Assembly: GCA_910589145.1 (NCBI GenBank) | Contig: CAJUSD010000003.1 | Coordinates: 1-64,000, forward strand | DNA from: an uncultured Oscillospiraceae bacterium | GTDB lineage: Bacteria; Bacillota; Clostridia; Oscillospirales; Ruminococcaceae | DNA length: 64,000 nucleotides | Direction of reading: 5' to 3' | In this document: one piece after another, positions 24,779 to 32,991 of the stretch | Numbering within the stretch: the first letter of the stretch is position 1 | How the letters are laid out: each line of letters starts with the position of its first letter | The notes under the pieces: model-generated | What the model was told of the DNA's origin: nothing | What the model saw: the letters and a program-made list of their open reading frames with translations, nothing else | Databases searched by the model: none | Translations under genes and position numbers: made by a program

Positions 24779-25660
24779 ATGGCGGAATTCTGGATGTCGG
24801 AAATTCTGAAAGGATGCAAGGAAAAAGGTATTACCTTAGCAGAATATATCCTTGCGTCTGAATGTGAAACCTCTCATCAAACACGGGAGCAGGTATGCAG
24901 CCGGATGGAGCAAATGCTTACAGTCATGGAAAGTTCATCCTGCGGTGGATTGGAAGCACCGATGATTTCCAACAGTGGTCTTACAGGGGGATGTGCGCAC
25001 CAGTATCATGGATATGTTCAAAAGGGACAAAGTATCCTTGGGCCGGTTTTATCCGACGCGGTTCAAATGGCGTTGTCCTGTTCCGAGGTAAACGCTGCAA
25101 TGGGCAAAATTGCAGCCTGTCCAACAGCTGGTTCCTGTGGAATTGTCCCAGCTGCAGTCCTGTCTGTGGGAAGAAATAAAAACTGCAGCCGTGCAGATAT
25201 GGTATTAGCACTTTTTACTGCGTCAGGAATTGGAATGGTAATCGGAGAACATGCAACCTTAGCTGGAGCAGACGGCGGCTGTCAGGCTGAATGCGGGGCA
25301 GCGGCAGCCATGGCAGCAGCGGCAGTTGTTAAACTGCTGGGTGGAGACGACGGACAGGCAGTTCACGGGGCAGCAATTGCTTTAAAGAATTTGTTAGGGT
25401 TGGTTTGTGACCCAGTGTGTGGTTTGGTGGAAATCCCTTGTATTAAGCGTAATGGTATTAGTGTATCTGTGGCGCTGACTGCTGCTGACATGGCTTGTGC
25501 CGGGGTTCAAAGCTATATTCCCTTTGATGAGGTTGTTACAGCTATGTATGCTGTGGGGAAAGCTTTACCGCATCAGCTTCGGGAAACGGGATTAGGCGGA
25601 CTTGCAGTTACGAAAACAGGAATGGAAATGTACCAAAGGTTATACGGCAAGAACTTATAA
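24779..25660 (+). CDS. sdaAA: L-serine dehydratase, iron-sulfur-dependent, alpha subunit
   Basis: A 293-residue catalytic subunit. Cluster-binding Cys lie in ACPTAGSCGIVPA, AECGAA and LVCDPVCGLVEIPC, the pattern of the family. The Gly/Ala-rich core is GAAAAMAAAAVVKLLGG, and the C-terminus is the usual ALP-LRETGLGGLAVT-type end. It pairs with the beta subunit just upstream. Start supported by AAAAGGTG before the ATG. After its stop an MITE-bearing gap separates it from an acetyltransferase gene. Confidence 0.97.
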   Translation: MAEFWMSEILKGCKEKGITLAEYILASECETSHQTREQVCSRMEQMLTVMESSSCGGLEAPMISNSGLTGGCAHQYHGYVQKGQSILGPVLSDAVQMALSCSEVNAAMGKIAACPTAGSCGIVPAAVLSVGRNKNCSRADMVLALFTASGIGMVIGEHATLAGADGGCQAECGAAAAMAAAAVVKLLGGDDGQAVHGAAIALKNLLGLVCDPVCGLVEIPCIKRNGISVSVALTAADMACAGVQSYIPFDEVVTAMYAVGKALPHQLRETGLGGLAVTKTGMEMYQRLYGKNL

Positions 25661-26026
25661 TTGTGAGTTTGATAAAGTAAATCTGCGGGAGAAATCTTTT
25701 GTGGACATTTGCACAGAAATTAGATACTACTAAAAATGTCCCTTTTACTTTTCGTGTTGATGGATCTAAACGCCGGCGATTTTACTAACCGCAGATTGAA
25801 AATAAAAGTTGGCTGTGACATAATTAAAATATTAGAAGCTGTACCAATAGGTGACGGTATGCAGATTGGCGAGAAAATTTTTTGCCTGGCAAGGAAGAAA
25901 CTCGCAGGAATCCTGACGGATTTCAAGAGTTTCTGACGCAGCCAGACGAAAAATTTTCCGTCAAGATGCGTGCCGGCGCCTATTGGTACAGCTTCTTAAA
26001 TTAAGCTTTGCGGGAGATGCAGAAAA
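25661..26026. other. 366-bp intergenic region carrying an MITE
   Basis: Nearly half is the 161-bp inverted-repeat element at 25835-25995. The remaining left part (25661-25831) is AT-rich with no recognised gene. The right edge of the element lies 31 bp before the acetyltransferase ATG. Confidence 0.6.
25835..25995. mobile_element. 161-bp MITE, copy e3 (divergent subfamily)
   Basis: Terminal inverted repeats begin GAAGCTGTACCAATAGG and remain largely complementary for about 55 bp, so the whole element folds as one long hairpin around the core CTGACG. It is flanked by TTA on both sides (25832-25834 and 25996-25998), a target duplication. The length is exactly that of the copies at 31034 and 35178, and the interior is related (GGCAAGGA, CGCAG, CTGACG, CAAG, GACGCAG in order). 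No coding capacity, so it is non-autonomous. Confidence 0.88.
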
Positions 26027-26479
26027 ATGAAAATTATAGCGCATACAATGGAATATCGAGGCGGATCTATTGCGTCATCTTTGCGGCTTAGGAACTATTC
26101 ATCTTTTGATTATGAAGAATATAAGAGGGTTTATGAGGAATGCTTTCGTGACATGAGAACCGCTTTGCAGCGATTTCCGGTAGATTGTTGTGACAGTAAA
26201 GAAGAATTGGAACGCAAAAAAGATAAAATATACATCTTAGAAATTGATGGAAAATTAATTGGTTCGGCTGCCATATATGACAATGAAATAGATGACTTGA
26301 TTGTGGAAAAAAGCTATCAAAGAGCGGGTTACGGAGAAGCGTTATTGCAGTTTGCTATTTCTTACATGCAAAGCAACAACATTTCTCCAATCGTTCTGCA
26401 TGTTGCGGATTGGAATCAAGGAGCAATTAAAATGTATATGAAAAATGGGTTTGCCATTGTTAAAACAGAAGAGGCTTGA
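26027..26479 (+). CDS. GNAT-family N-acetyltransferase
   Basis: A 150-residue GNAT-fold enzyme. The acetyl-CoA-binding motif A is visible as LIVEKSYQRAGYGEALLQFAIS (Q/R-x-x-G-x-G/A), followed by motif B VLHVADWNQGAIKMYMKNGF, with the usual N-x-x-A-x-x-x-Y-x-x-x-G-F pattern. The N-terminus is shorter and more charged than in many relatives. The substrate is unknown. The promoter region is largely replaced by the MITE 31 bp upstream, so expression may start within that element. Start chosen at the ATG after GGGAGATGC. Confidence 0.88.
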   Translation: MKIIAHTMEYRGGSIASSLRLRNYSSFDYEEYKRVYEECFRDMRTALQRFPVDCCDSKEELERKKDKIYILEIDGKLIGSAAIYDNEIDDLIVEKSYQRAGYGEALLQFAISYMQSNNISPIVLHVADWNQGAIKMYMKNGFAIVKTEEA

Positions 26480-26507
26480 TTTTGAGCAGTTGAACAAATT
26501 TTTTGCG

Positions 26508-26535
26508 GGGCAGTTATCCAGTTGGATAGCTGCCC
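26508..26535. other. 12-bp-stem hairpin after the acetyltransferase gene
   Basis: GGGCAGTTATCC pairs with GGATAGCTGCCC (one G-T pair) around a 4-nt loop. There is no T run on the plus-strand side, so it is a weak terminator candidate. The rest of the 346-bp gap to 26825 shows only the chemoreceptor terminator at 26687. Confidence 0.4.
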
Positions 26536-26686
26536 ATTCAGCCATTTCAACGATGAGAATAATTTATAGGTGTCTATCAACACGAAAGGTAAAAGGGATC
26601 TAAAAATTGAAGGAGCCATATGAGTTTGAACAGTACAGCATATTGGCGCATAAATGAACCTAAAGCTAAATTGGTTTAAAAAATTC

Positions 26687-26718
26687 GGGGCTGCCAATCG
26701 CAGGGATTGTTCAGCCCC
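26687..26718 (-). terminator. Terminator of the chemoreceptor operon
   Basis: On the minus strand GGGGCTG and CAGCCCC enclose an 18-nt loop with partial internal pairing and are followed by GAATTTTTTAAA. It lies about 110 bp past the chemoreceptor stop codon. The same GGGGCTG design recurs at 31998-32028. Confidence 0.75.
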
Positions 26719-26825
26719 AATTTATCTCTTTGTATGATTACCGGTTTCAGCTAATTGCAAGGCAAAAATTTCATTTCCGTTCGGGTAATTTCAATTTACT
26801 CCTTTCATAAAAATCCCTAAGTTTT

Positions 26826-28613
26826 TTAGTATTTATCCGCACTCACACCAACAGCAACAGCATCTCTGTCATAAGTAATGGATTCTGCTGAGCGGGTACT
26901 GCCATCTGTACGGCGAAGGGTAAAACGTCCAACCAGATTTTTTATCGTAGCGGCTTGACTGGCAAGTTCCTCGCTTGCCGCTGCAGACTCTTCACTTGTT
27001 GCAGAGTTTGTTTGAACCACAGAAGAAAGCTGGTCAATACTTTCAGTCACTTGTTTAATAGAAGTTGTTTGAACTTCAACGCCATCAGTAACCACATCCA
27101 CTCGCTTTACAACCTCATCCGTTAATCCCTTGCACTCAATTAAAGCCTGAGTAACCTGTTCGACAATATCATTCCCATCCTGAACAGAACTGATAGCACC
27201 ATCAATCAGTTCCTTAGTTGCTTTGGCTGATTCATCCGATTTCGCTGCAAGGTTACGCACCTCGCTTGCCACTACTGCAAAGCCCTTTCCGGCGCTGCCG
27301 GCGCGGGCAGCTTCAACTGCGGCATTCAGCGCAAGGATATTTGTCTGGAATGCAATATCCTCGATAGTCTTGATGATTTTGCTCATTTCCTGAGAAGAAA
27401 GCGCAATTTTGTTCATCGCCTGATTCAAAACATCTACCTGCTGATTCATTTTTTCTACCTGCGCACCTGCTGCTTGGACGCTGGATTTTGCGTCTTGGGC
27501 AGCAAGATCGGTCTGCTGTGATGCCTCAGAAATTTCTGTAATCGTTGCTGTCAGCTCCTGAAGTGTGCTGGCCTGTTCTGTTGCACCCTGAGCCAGCGAC
27601 TGGGCGCCGGTTGACACTTGATCCGCACCAGCGGAAACTTGGTCTGTACCTTGAGCAATTTGCAAGAGTGCATCACTGAGCTGATGATTGATGCCTCTGA
27701 TAGATTCTATGATGTTCTCCAACGCACCAACATACATAGATGCATCCTTGCTCCGCACATCAAAATTACCCTCTGCCATCTCCTTGAGCAGATATGCTTC
27801 GTCCTGAATGACGCCAGAGAGGGTTGCCTGGCTGCTGCGCAGGGCATCGCACATCACTCCCAATTCATTTTTGCTCTGGTAGTCAACAGGAATGTCCAGA
27901 TTACCCTGTGAGAATCCAACCAGGGCATTTTGAACCTGAGCAACAGGAACGGTGATTGTCCTAATAATCATAAGTCCCAATGCAATGACCGCAATGGTGG
28001 CAATAGCAGTAGCTGCAGCAACAATAGCAATGATGACAATGATCCCAAATTCAATGCGCTCACGCTCGTCAGTCATGCCCTTAACTAAGTAATTGTCCAA
28101 GGCTGTTGCGGCTGCGGCCATCTTCTCCTGATCGGGTGTATCCGTTTCATGGATAAACTGAATCCCCTTCTGGAGATACGATTCATCGCCAGTTTTGTCA
28201 TACTGGCGATACCACTCAATAAGCTGTGGATTCGTATTGGCCCAATTGGCTGCCACTGTAATATACTCATCTAATTTACCGCGTTCCAGCTGGGATGGAA
28301 AATGCTCCTTCAGCAATTCCATATTGGCAAATAGGTTTTCATGTGCTTTTTCTGCGGCCTGAAGCAGCCCTTCGTTCGCTGCAGAACCGGGGACAAGATA
28401 GGCGTCACGGATATTCCGTCCGGTCAGCAGTGCATTGACACGGCAGTATAAAATATACTGGTTTGCCTGGGCATCCTCATCAAGCAATTCATCGTAGTAG
28501 TTTTTGATATTGACCATCATAAATAGGCAGGTAACGATCAGGAGCAGAGAAACCCCGATGGTGATACCATAGCCAAGCAGCAAACTTTTTTTCACTTTGA
28601 TGTTTTTTAACAT
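26826..28613 (-). CDS. Methyl-accepting chemotaxis protein
   Basis: A 595-residue transmembrane receptor. TM1 is about residues 11-33 (LLLGYGITIGVSLLLIVTCLFM), a periplasm-equivalent helical ligand domain of about 150 residues follows, then a long TM2 (FGIIVIIAIVAAATAIATIA) and a HAMP region (ITVPVAQVQNALVGFSQGNL). The cytoplasmic signalling hairpin has the hallmark tip IAFQTNILALNAAVEAARAG, which contacts CheA and CheW. ATSEESAAASEELA provides adaptation sites. The preferred ATG at 28613 follows GGAGGAAAG; an ATG five codons upstream lacks a site. It lies 44 nt downstream of the GGDEF-EAL gene, probably in one operon. Confidence 0.95.
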   Translation of the reverse strand: MLKNIKVKKSLLLGYGITIGVSLLLIVTCLFMMVNIKNYYDELLDEDAQANQYILYCRVNALLTGRNIRDAYLVPGSAANEGLLQAAEKAHENLFANMELLKEHFPSQLERGKLDEYITVAANWANTNPQLIEWYRQYDKTGDESYLQKGIQFIHETDTPDQEKMAAAATALDNYLVKGMTDERERIEFGIIVIIAIVAAATAIATIAVIALGLMIIRTITVPVAQVQNALVGFSQGNLDIPVDYQSKNELGVMCDALRSSQATLSGVIQDEAYLLKEMAEGNFDVRSKDASMYVGALENIIESIRGINHQLSDALLQIAQGTDQVSAGADQVSTGAQSLAQGATEQASTLQELTATITEISEASQQTDLAAQDAKSSVQAAGAQVEKMNQQVDVLNQAMNKIALSSQEMSKIIKTIEDIAFQTNILALNAAVEAARAGSAGKGFAVVASEVRNLAAKSDESAKATKELIDGAISSVQDGNDIVEQVTQALIECKGLTDEVVKRVDVVTDGVEVQTTSIKQVTESIDQLSSVVQTNSATSEESAAASEELASQAATIKNLVGRFTLRRTDGSTRSAESITYDRDAVAVGVSADKY

Positions 28614-28657
28614 GATACTTTCCTCCATACATTCAAAAATTCAGTATTTGTTTGTTG

Positions 28658-30979
28658 TTATAATGAATTACCGAATAACAGTTGCTCAAAAGCCGCCACT
28701 TCAACTGGCTTAGAAAATAAATATCCTTGCCCTATGTCACAGTGACATTTCTGCAAAAAGGCAAGCTGATTTTCCGTTTCCACCCCCTCACAGCAAACCG
28801 TAATGCCAAGGCGTCTCGCCATATGTATCAATTCCTCAATCACAATATGCCCTTTATCATTTTCAGTACGGGCATCGCGAAGGAATTTACAATCCAGCTT
28901 CAAAACATCAATATCCAATACTTCCAGATTGTTTAAAGAAGAATATCCGCTTCCAAAATCATCTAAGGAGCAAGTATAGCCAGCCAGATGGATTTGAGAG
29001 ATTGCTTCTGGGATCGCATCTGGAAGATCCTGAAACGCCGTTTCAGTCAATTCAAACTCCAAAAGCTCCGGTGGGATGCAATATTTTTTCTGCACCTCTA
29101 CGAAAGGCACCAGAAAGTCCTTATTTATTAAATGCATCCGGGACAAGTTGACAGAAATCGGAATGGGTTGAAGTCCTGCATCCAGCCACCGGCGCAGGCA
29201 GATACAGACCTGCTCCCACATATAGAGATCCAGACGCCGGATAAATCCTATCTTTTCAAACAGAGGTATAAATTCATCAGGCGGTACAAGGCCCATATCT
29301 GCATCTTTCCAGCGGATCAACGCCTCAGCATTGATAATCTTGCCGGTGGGAATGTCGATTTTTGGCTGTAAATATACTTTGAAATCCTGGTTTTTTAGTG
29401 CATCATTCATCTTGTTTGTCAAGATATTCTCTTGCTGCAGCTGGGCGCGATCCTCCTCCTCATAAAAACCGCAGGAATACAGTATGTCTCCAGTCGGTAT
29501 CTTCCGCTTTTTCCGGGCAATATTCGCTCTATCTCTAATATGAATAACCGGCAGAGTAGTATCCACAATCTGATATACACCCACTTTAAACATGATCCAT
29601 TGCTTTTCCGTCAATTTATTATTGAATTGATTGATCTCATCAACAATAAGATCCAGTTTCTGAATAACCGCTTCTTCACTTTTTGTACGAATCAATATGT
29701 CAAAATCGTCCGCGCTGGAACGGGCCAGTATCTCACCTCTGTCCATATATTTGAGAATTGTGTTGTGGATATGTTTCAAAATACGGTTGCTTTCATCATA
29801 AGTATAGATGTCATTGAGCAGCTTGAATCCAACGGTATTCATTACAATAAACGTGTAATCGCCTGGATTTGAATGATGTATCAGATGCTCTGCTTCCTGA
29901 CCAAAACGGGACGGACTATAACCACCGGTAACAGGGTCTACCATGAGCGTAAACATATTCTTGCGATAAAGATAAATCAAAACGATAATTAACGCACTAA
30001 AACACACAATCCCAAAAACATTGATCCTAAATGCTTTATGCAAAACCTGGTCAAGCCCTCCGCTCACTGCATCATTAGCATCGACCATCCATATGCACAA
30101 ATCAGTATCGCCTATGTGTGTAAGTTGGGCAGTCTGTGTAATATCATCATTCAGAAGGTGGAAACGGATTGTTGCATCATAGCCTTTGGCAGCAGCTTCT
30201 CTTAAATCATCTATGTTAGTATCGCTTATAATTTTCACGTTCGCATACAATGCATCAAATAAATTATCTGCGCTTTCAAAATCTTGTAATTCATCCAATC
30301 TTGAAATGTGAGAGCGTTTTGTCATGAATACTTCAGTCCCGTCTGACTGAATGACGTTGAAGAAAACATCACCGCCATAATAGGATTGAGTCAAAAAGAA
30401 ATCTGTCCGTTCTGGAGAAATAGGAGCTGCTAGAACACCGGTAATTTCACCGGTTGTTTTGTGAGAATAGATTGGAACCGCAAAAAGTGGTATTTTTTTA
30501 TTTTGTGAATCGACCTCTGTCTCTGGTGTTTTTACATCAATCACCGGCTGCCCCTCAAATGCTTTCATAATTCCATCTTGCTGGGCAAAACTCCGTGAAA
30601 TACCATCAGAGCAAATCGCAGAACCATCTGGAGAAATAAATGCAAAATACTTGAATTGAAGCAGTTCAGCCCGCTCCTGCAGTCCCTTTAACTCATCAGC
30701 AGATAAAGTAATTTCCTGATCGCAGCTACGTGCAACCGATTCGAGAGTCATCAGTGTTCTTTGAAATCTTTCTTGAAGGGCACTGCATATACTTTGGGAC
30801 ACCTCAGAGATATAGCGATCTGTCTTGAATTTGACAATTTGGTGTGCCCTGCGCAGCAATGCAGTGTTATTGCCAATCGTAAAACAAGCGCCTGCTATCA
30901 AAAAAAAGTAGACTATCCTAACGAAAATCTTCTGGTATTTGTACGATACATGACTTTTTGTTCCTTTTATGCTTATCAT
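28658..30979 (-). CDS. Membrane GGDEF-EAL protein, probable c-di-GMP phosphodiesterase
   Basis: A 773-residue protein. TM1 is near residues 20-40 and TM2 near 330-350, enclosing a Cache-like sensor (FAFISPDGSAICSDG, LFAVPIYSHKTTGEITGVL). The GGDEF domain is degenerate: the active-site motif reads SADDF instead of GGDEF, so cyclase activity is unlikely. The EAL domain keeps AEALIRW, NLSRMHL, ELTETAF, DDFGSGYSSL and KLDCKF, the metal and catalytic residues, so it should hydrolyse c-di-GMP. Start supported by GGGAGGATCGTACA. A MITE sits 54 bp upstream. Likely co-transcribed with the chemoreceptor gene. Confidence 0.93.
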   Translation of the reverse strand: MISIKGTKSHVSYKYQKIFVRIVYFFLIAGACFTIGNNTALLRRAHQIVKFKTDRYISEVSQSICSALQERFQRTLMTLESVARSCDQEITLSADELKGLQERAELLQFKYFAFISPDGSAICSDGISRSFAQQDGIMKAFEGQPVIDVKTPETEVDSQNKKIPLFAVPIYSHKTTGEITGVLAAPISPERTDFFLTQSYYGGDVFFNVIQSDGTEVFMTKRSHISRLDELQDFESADNLFDALYANVKIISDTNIDDLREAAAKGYDATIRFHLLNDDITQTAQLTHIGDTDLCIWMVDANDAVSGGLDQVLHKAFRINVFGIVCFSALIIVLIYLYRKNMFTLMVDPVTGGYSPSRFGQEAEHLIHHSNPGDYTFIVMNTVGFKLLNDIYTYDESNRILKHIHNTILKYMDRGEILARSSADDFDILIRTKSEEAVIQKLDLIVDEINQFNNKLTEKQWIMFKVGVYQIVDTTLPVIHIRDRANIARKKRKIPTGDILYSCGFYEEEDRAQLQQENILTNKMNDALKNQDFKVYLQPKIDIPTGKIINAEALIRWKDADMGLVPPDEFIPLFEKIGFIRRLDLYMWEQVCICLRRWLDAGLQPIPISVNLSRMHLINKDFLVPFVEVQKKYCIPPELLEFELTETAFQDLPDAIPEAISQIHLAGYTCSLDDFGSGYSSLNNLEVLDIDVLKLDCKFLRDARTENDKGHIVIEELIHMARRLGITVCCEGVETENQLAFLQKCHCDIGQGYLFSKPVEVAAFEQLLFGNSL

Positions 30980-31033
30980 TGTACGATCCTCCCATATAGA
31001 CTTGACATAAAAATTAAAGTTATATCGAAGTTA

Positions 31034-31194
31034 GAACCTGTATTCACAACCGAGGGATGCCGGATGGACGAGGATTTTTCTCGTCAGACAAGGAGATTTT
31101 CCGCAGCCATACTGACGTATGGCAAGGGAAACCGACGCAGTATGGCGGGAAAAAGGCCAGCCAGACGGCGTGCAGCGGTTGTGAATACAGGTTC
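31034..31194. mobile_element. 161-bp MITE, copy e1
   Basis: 19-bp perfect terminal inverted repeats GAACCTGTATTCACAACCG, flanked by TTA on each side (31031-31033 and 31195-31197). The centre CCATA-CTGACG-TATGG (31107-31122) is a hairpin exactly at the midpoint. It is 97.5 per cent identical by my count (4 mismatches) to copy e2 at 35178 and distantly related to e3 at 25835. No open frame of use. It lies in the promoter region of the GGDEF-EAL gene. Confidence 0.93.
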
Positions 31195-31315
31195 TTAATC
31201 CAGATGAATGATGAATATAGAGTAAATCTTCTTAGTCTGACTATATGAAGTCATATAATGCTCTATTTACCAGATAGAACGCAAATGAAATAATTTTCGA
31301 GGATAAAAAGACAAA

Positions 31316-31360
31316 AAGGTATATCTTCCCCATTGCAATATAACGTGGAAGATATGCCTT
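31316..31360. terminator. Bidirectional terminator-like hairpin
   Basis: A 14-bp stem (AAGGTATATCTTCC with GGAAGATATGCCTT, one G-T pair) with CTATTTTTGG on the plus-strand side and GTCTTTTTATCC on the minus-strand side. On the minus strand it would stop transcripts that begin at the promoter at 31439. Confidence 0.7.
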
Positions 31361-31393
31361 CTATTTTTGGGCAGCAAAAATAGACAGACTTAT

Positions 31394-31435
<42 letters not shown>

Positions 31436-31438
31436 ATA

Positions 31439-31467
31439 AGTATATTACGCTGAATCATTTTTGTCAA
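31439..31467 (-). promoter_or_regulatory. Consensus sigma-A promoter abutting the GACA repeat
   Basis: TTGACA (31462-31467) and TATACT (31439-31444) are separated by 17 bp on the minus strand. The predicted start lies within the first GACA units. Confidence 0.8.
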
Positions 31468-31774
31468 GTCCCCCTTGTACTTTAACTGTGTAATCATATC
31501 ATGTTTTTGTATTTTTGTAAATAGCCGTCCTCCATTTTTAGCTAAGATTTTTAAAGCCAGAAAAGCGGCAAATGTGTTGACGATGAGTTTAACAAGGGAT
31601 AGCTGGCATTCTCTAAGAGGATATGGGAATATTTTCCCGTTACAGCACAGAATCGTTTCCTGGCTCATAGTGCTTACTAATGATACCTCCACCCAAACAG
31701 CTAAATATCCGCCGGCATATAGCCACTTCATTCCTTGATGTAAAAAAGGGAGAATGTGACCGAAATCAACATTA
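31468..31774 (-). other. Unidentified open-frame remnant
   Basis: An open minus-strand frame runs from the GH3 fragment through to the GACA repeat without its own start or ribosome binding site. Its translation includes KLIVNTFAAFLALKILAKNG and HDMITQLKYKGDLTKMI. It is not recognised. It may be the tail of a lost gene or non-coding DNA upstream of the promoter at 31439. Confidence 0.35.
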
Positions 31775-31863
31775 CCCCTTAAAATATCCTGCATCAGCAG
31801 CTTACTTCCACAGCAGGGTTCGCCGTTCGTACGGTTGTACGCGCCCATAACTGCTTTCTACAT
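31775..31863 (-). pseudogene. Fragment of a GH3 glycosidase gene (duplicated)
   Basis: About 89 bp nearly identical to 36848-36936 inside the intact GH3 gene 5 kb away, encoding GAYNRTNGEPCCGSKLLMQD. Both ends stop abruptly, at element B on one side and unrelated sequence on the other. This is a partial duplication or the relic of a second GH3 gene, not a functional gene. Confidence 0.85.
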
Positions 31864-31965
31864 CAGCTGTGTCCAACTCCGCAGAGTTGGACACAGCTGA
31901 AAGTTTTCTCTTGCAGCCAGCGAACAGCCAACGTCTGCTGAGATGGCGTCCCTAATGCCGAAAGC
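31864..31965 (-). repeat. Structured dispersed element, copy B (truncated)
   Basis: On the minus strand: GGGACGCCATCTCAGCAGAC, GTTGGCTGTTCGCTGGCTGC, AAGAGA, then a perfect 16-bp hairpin CAGCTGTGTCCAACTC with loop TGCG (31864-31899). The first part and the TGCG-looped hairpin correspond to copy C at 46.8 kb (CATCTCAGCAACCG..., hairpin TTTGTCAAACTC with loop TGCG). The terminal long hairpin of copies A and C is missing because the GH3 fragment begins there. Confidence 0.7.
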
Positions 31966-31997
31966 CGAAGATCCATAGATTTGACAGATAAAAAATT

Positions 31998-32028
31998 GAG
32001 GCTGAACACCCCAACGGTTGACAGCCCC
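31998..32028 (-). terminator. Terminator of the glycan cassette
   Basis: On the minus strand GGGGCTG and CAGCCTC arms (one G-T pair) enclose a partly paired loop (CAACCG/CGGTTG-like) and are followed by AATTTTTTATC. It lies 38 bp past the methyltransferase stop codon. Confidence 0.8.
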
Positions 32029-32066
32029 AAATTTTTTATACTAATTGGTTATTAGTTTAGATTCAT

Positions 32067-32990
32067 TTAAGCGCCCATATGCTGCACCATAAAATCTATC
32101 AATACCTCCTTTTTGGCAATCAGTTCTATTTTCAGTTCAGTTTTTCCCTGCGCCGCCGCAAGAAAAATGTCATGATTCAGCCGCTTGACCATTGACATAA
32201 TTTTATGCCCTCGGATGCCTTTCGATGCAGCCAAGGCATCCAACTCCTTAATATCTGCCTGGGATATTGTATAAACATCCGGCGGCTGAGTCTCCCTCCA
32301 GAAACAATCGTTCACATTTGCCAACATAACGGATGATGTAGGACTAAATACATATTCATCTCGCTTTTCAAAAAAGAGTTTGAATGTACTCTCTAAAAGC
32401 GGCGATTCCTGCGTATAGCAGATCAGGAACCCTCCTTTTTTGGCAAGCTGTACTGCGTCCGCCAAAACTCGATAGGGATGGAGATAATTTATTAAACCAT
32501 TAACCACCACAACATCAAAACTATTAGATTGAAGCCCCAATGAACCAAAGCCGCCTGCCAGGAAACTGATATCAGGAAAATGTTTTATATGGGAGATCCG
32601 TTCCATCCACTCCGGTTCCATAGTATCGTATGCGCAAACCAAAGCAGATTTTTCGTTGAAGGAACCCAGTAATTCAGCTAAATGGACGCTCAATTCTCCC
32701 TGGCCACAGCCATATTCTAAAACCCTCGCTGGTTTGGCGGATCGGATTAGCTGCGAGGCAAGCAGGAGATCGATTATGCCAAAGGGCAGCCCCAACTCAG
32801 CCCTTTCATTCATCTGCTTTTGGATCAGCCCAATTAGGATTTCCGGGATAATTGGATGGCTCTGCCCAGGCAGGCGGTGCATGGATACCCGGCTTTTATT
32901 TGACAGCATTTTGCTGCAGTCCAGCAGAACCTTTTCCCCTTTTTCATCATTATAGACAAACCTCGAACCAGATATTTTTAAATCTGCCAT
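32067..32990 (-). CDS. Class I SAM-dependent methyltransferase
   Basis: A 307-residue protein. SAM-binding motif I is VLEYGCGQGELSVHLAEL near residue 90; a motif II-like acidic strand is ALVCAYDT; FDVVVVNGLINYL and AKKGGFLICYTQE match the later Rossmann strands. The C-terminal 100 residues are not recognised. It starts 1 nt after the stop of the GT4 gene (TAA-G-ATG) with GGAGAGGAGG in the 3' end of that gene, so translation is coupled. With the FkbM-GT4 gene upstream it probably modifies a surface glycan or lipid-linked sugar. An ATG 8 codons upstream lacks a good site. Confidence 0.85.
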   Translation of the reverse strand: MADLKISGSRFVYNDEKGEKVLLDCSKMLSNKSRVSMHRLPGQSHPIIPEILIGLIQKQMNERAELGLPFGIIDLLLASQLIRSAKPARVLEYGCGQGELSVHLAELLGSFNEKSALVCAYDTMEPEWMERISHIKHFPDISFLAGGFGSLGLQSNSFDVVVVNGLINYLHPYRVLADAVQLAKKGGFLICYTQESPLLESTFKLFFEKRDEYVFSPTSSVMLANVNDCFWRETQPPDVYTISQADIKELDALAASKGIRGHKIMSMVKRLNHDIFLAAAQGKTELKIELIAKKEVLIDFMVQHMGA

Positions 32991-32991
32991 C

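Noticed and set aside
26508..26535. Terminator of the acetyltransferase gene
   Set aside because: The stem is strong but there is no T run after it on the plus strand, so it is listed only as a hairpin.
31475..31738. Plus-strand frame of 87 codons in the mosaic region
   Set aside because: No ribosome binding site and no recognisable protein; it is antisense to another unassigned open frame, so neither is supported as a gene.
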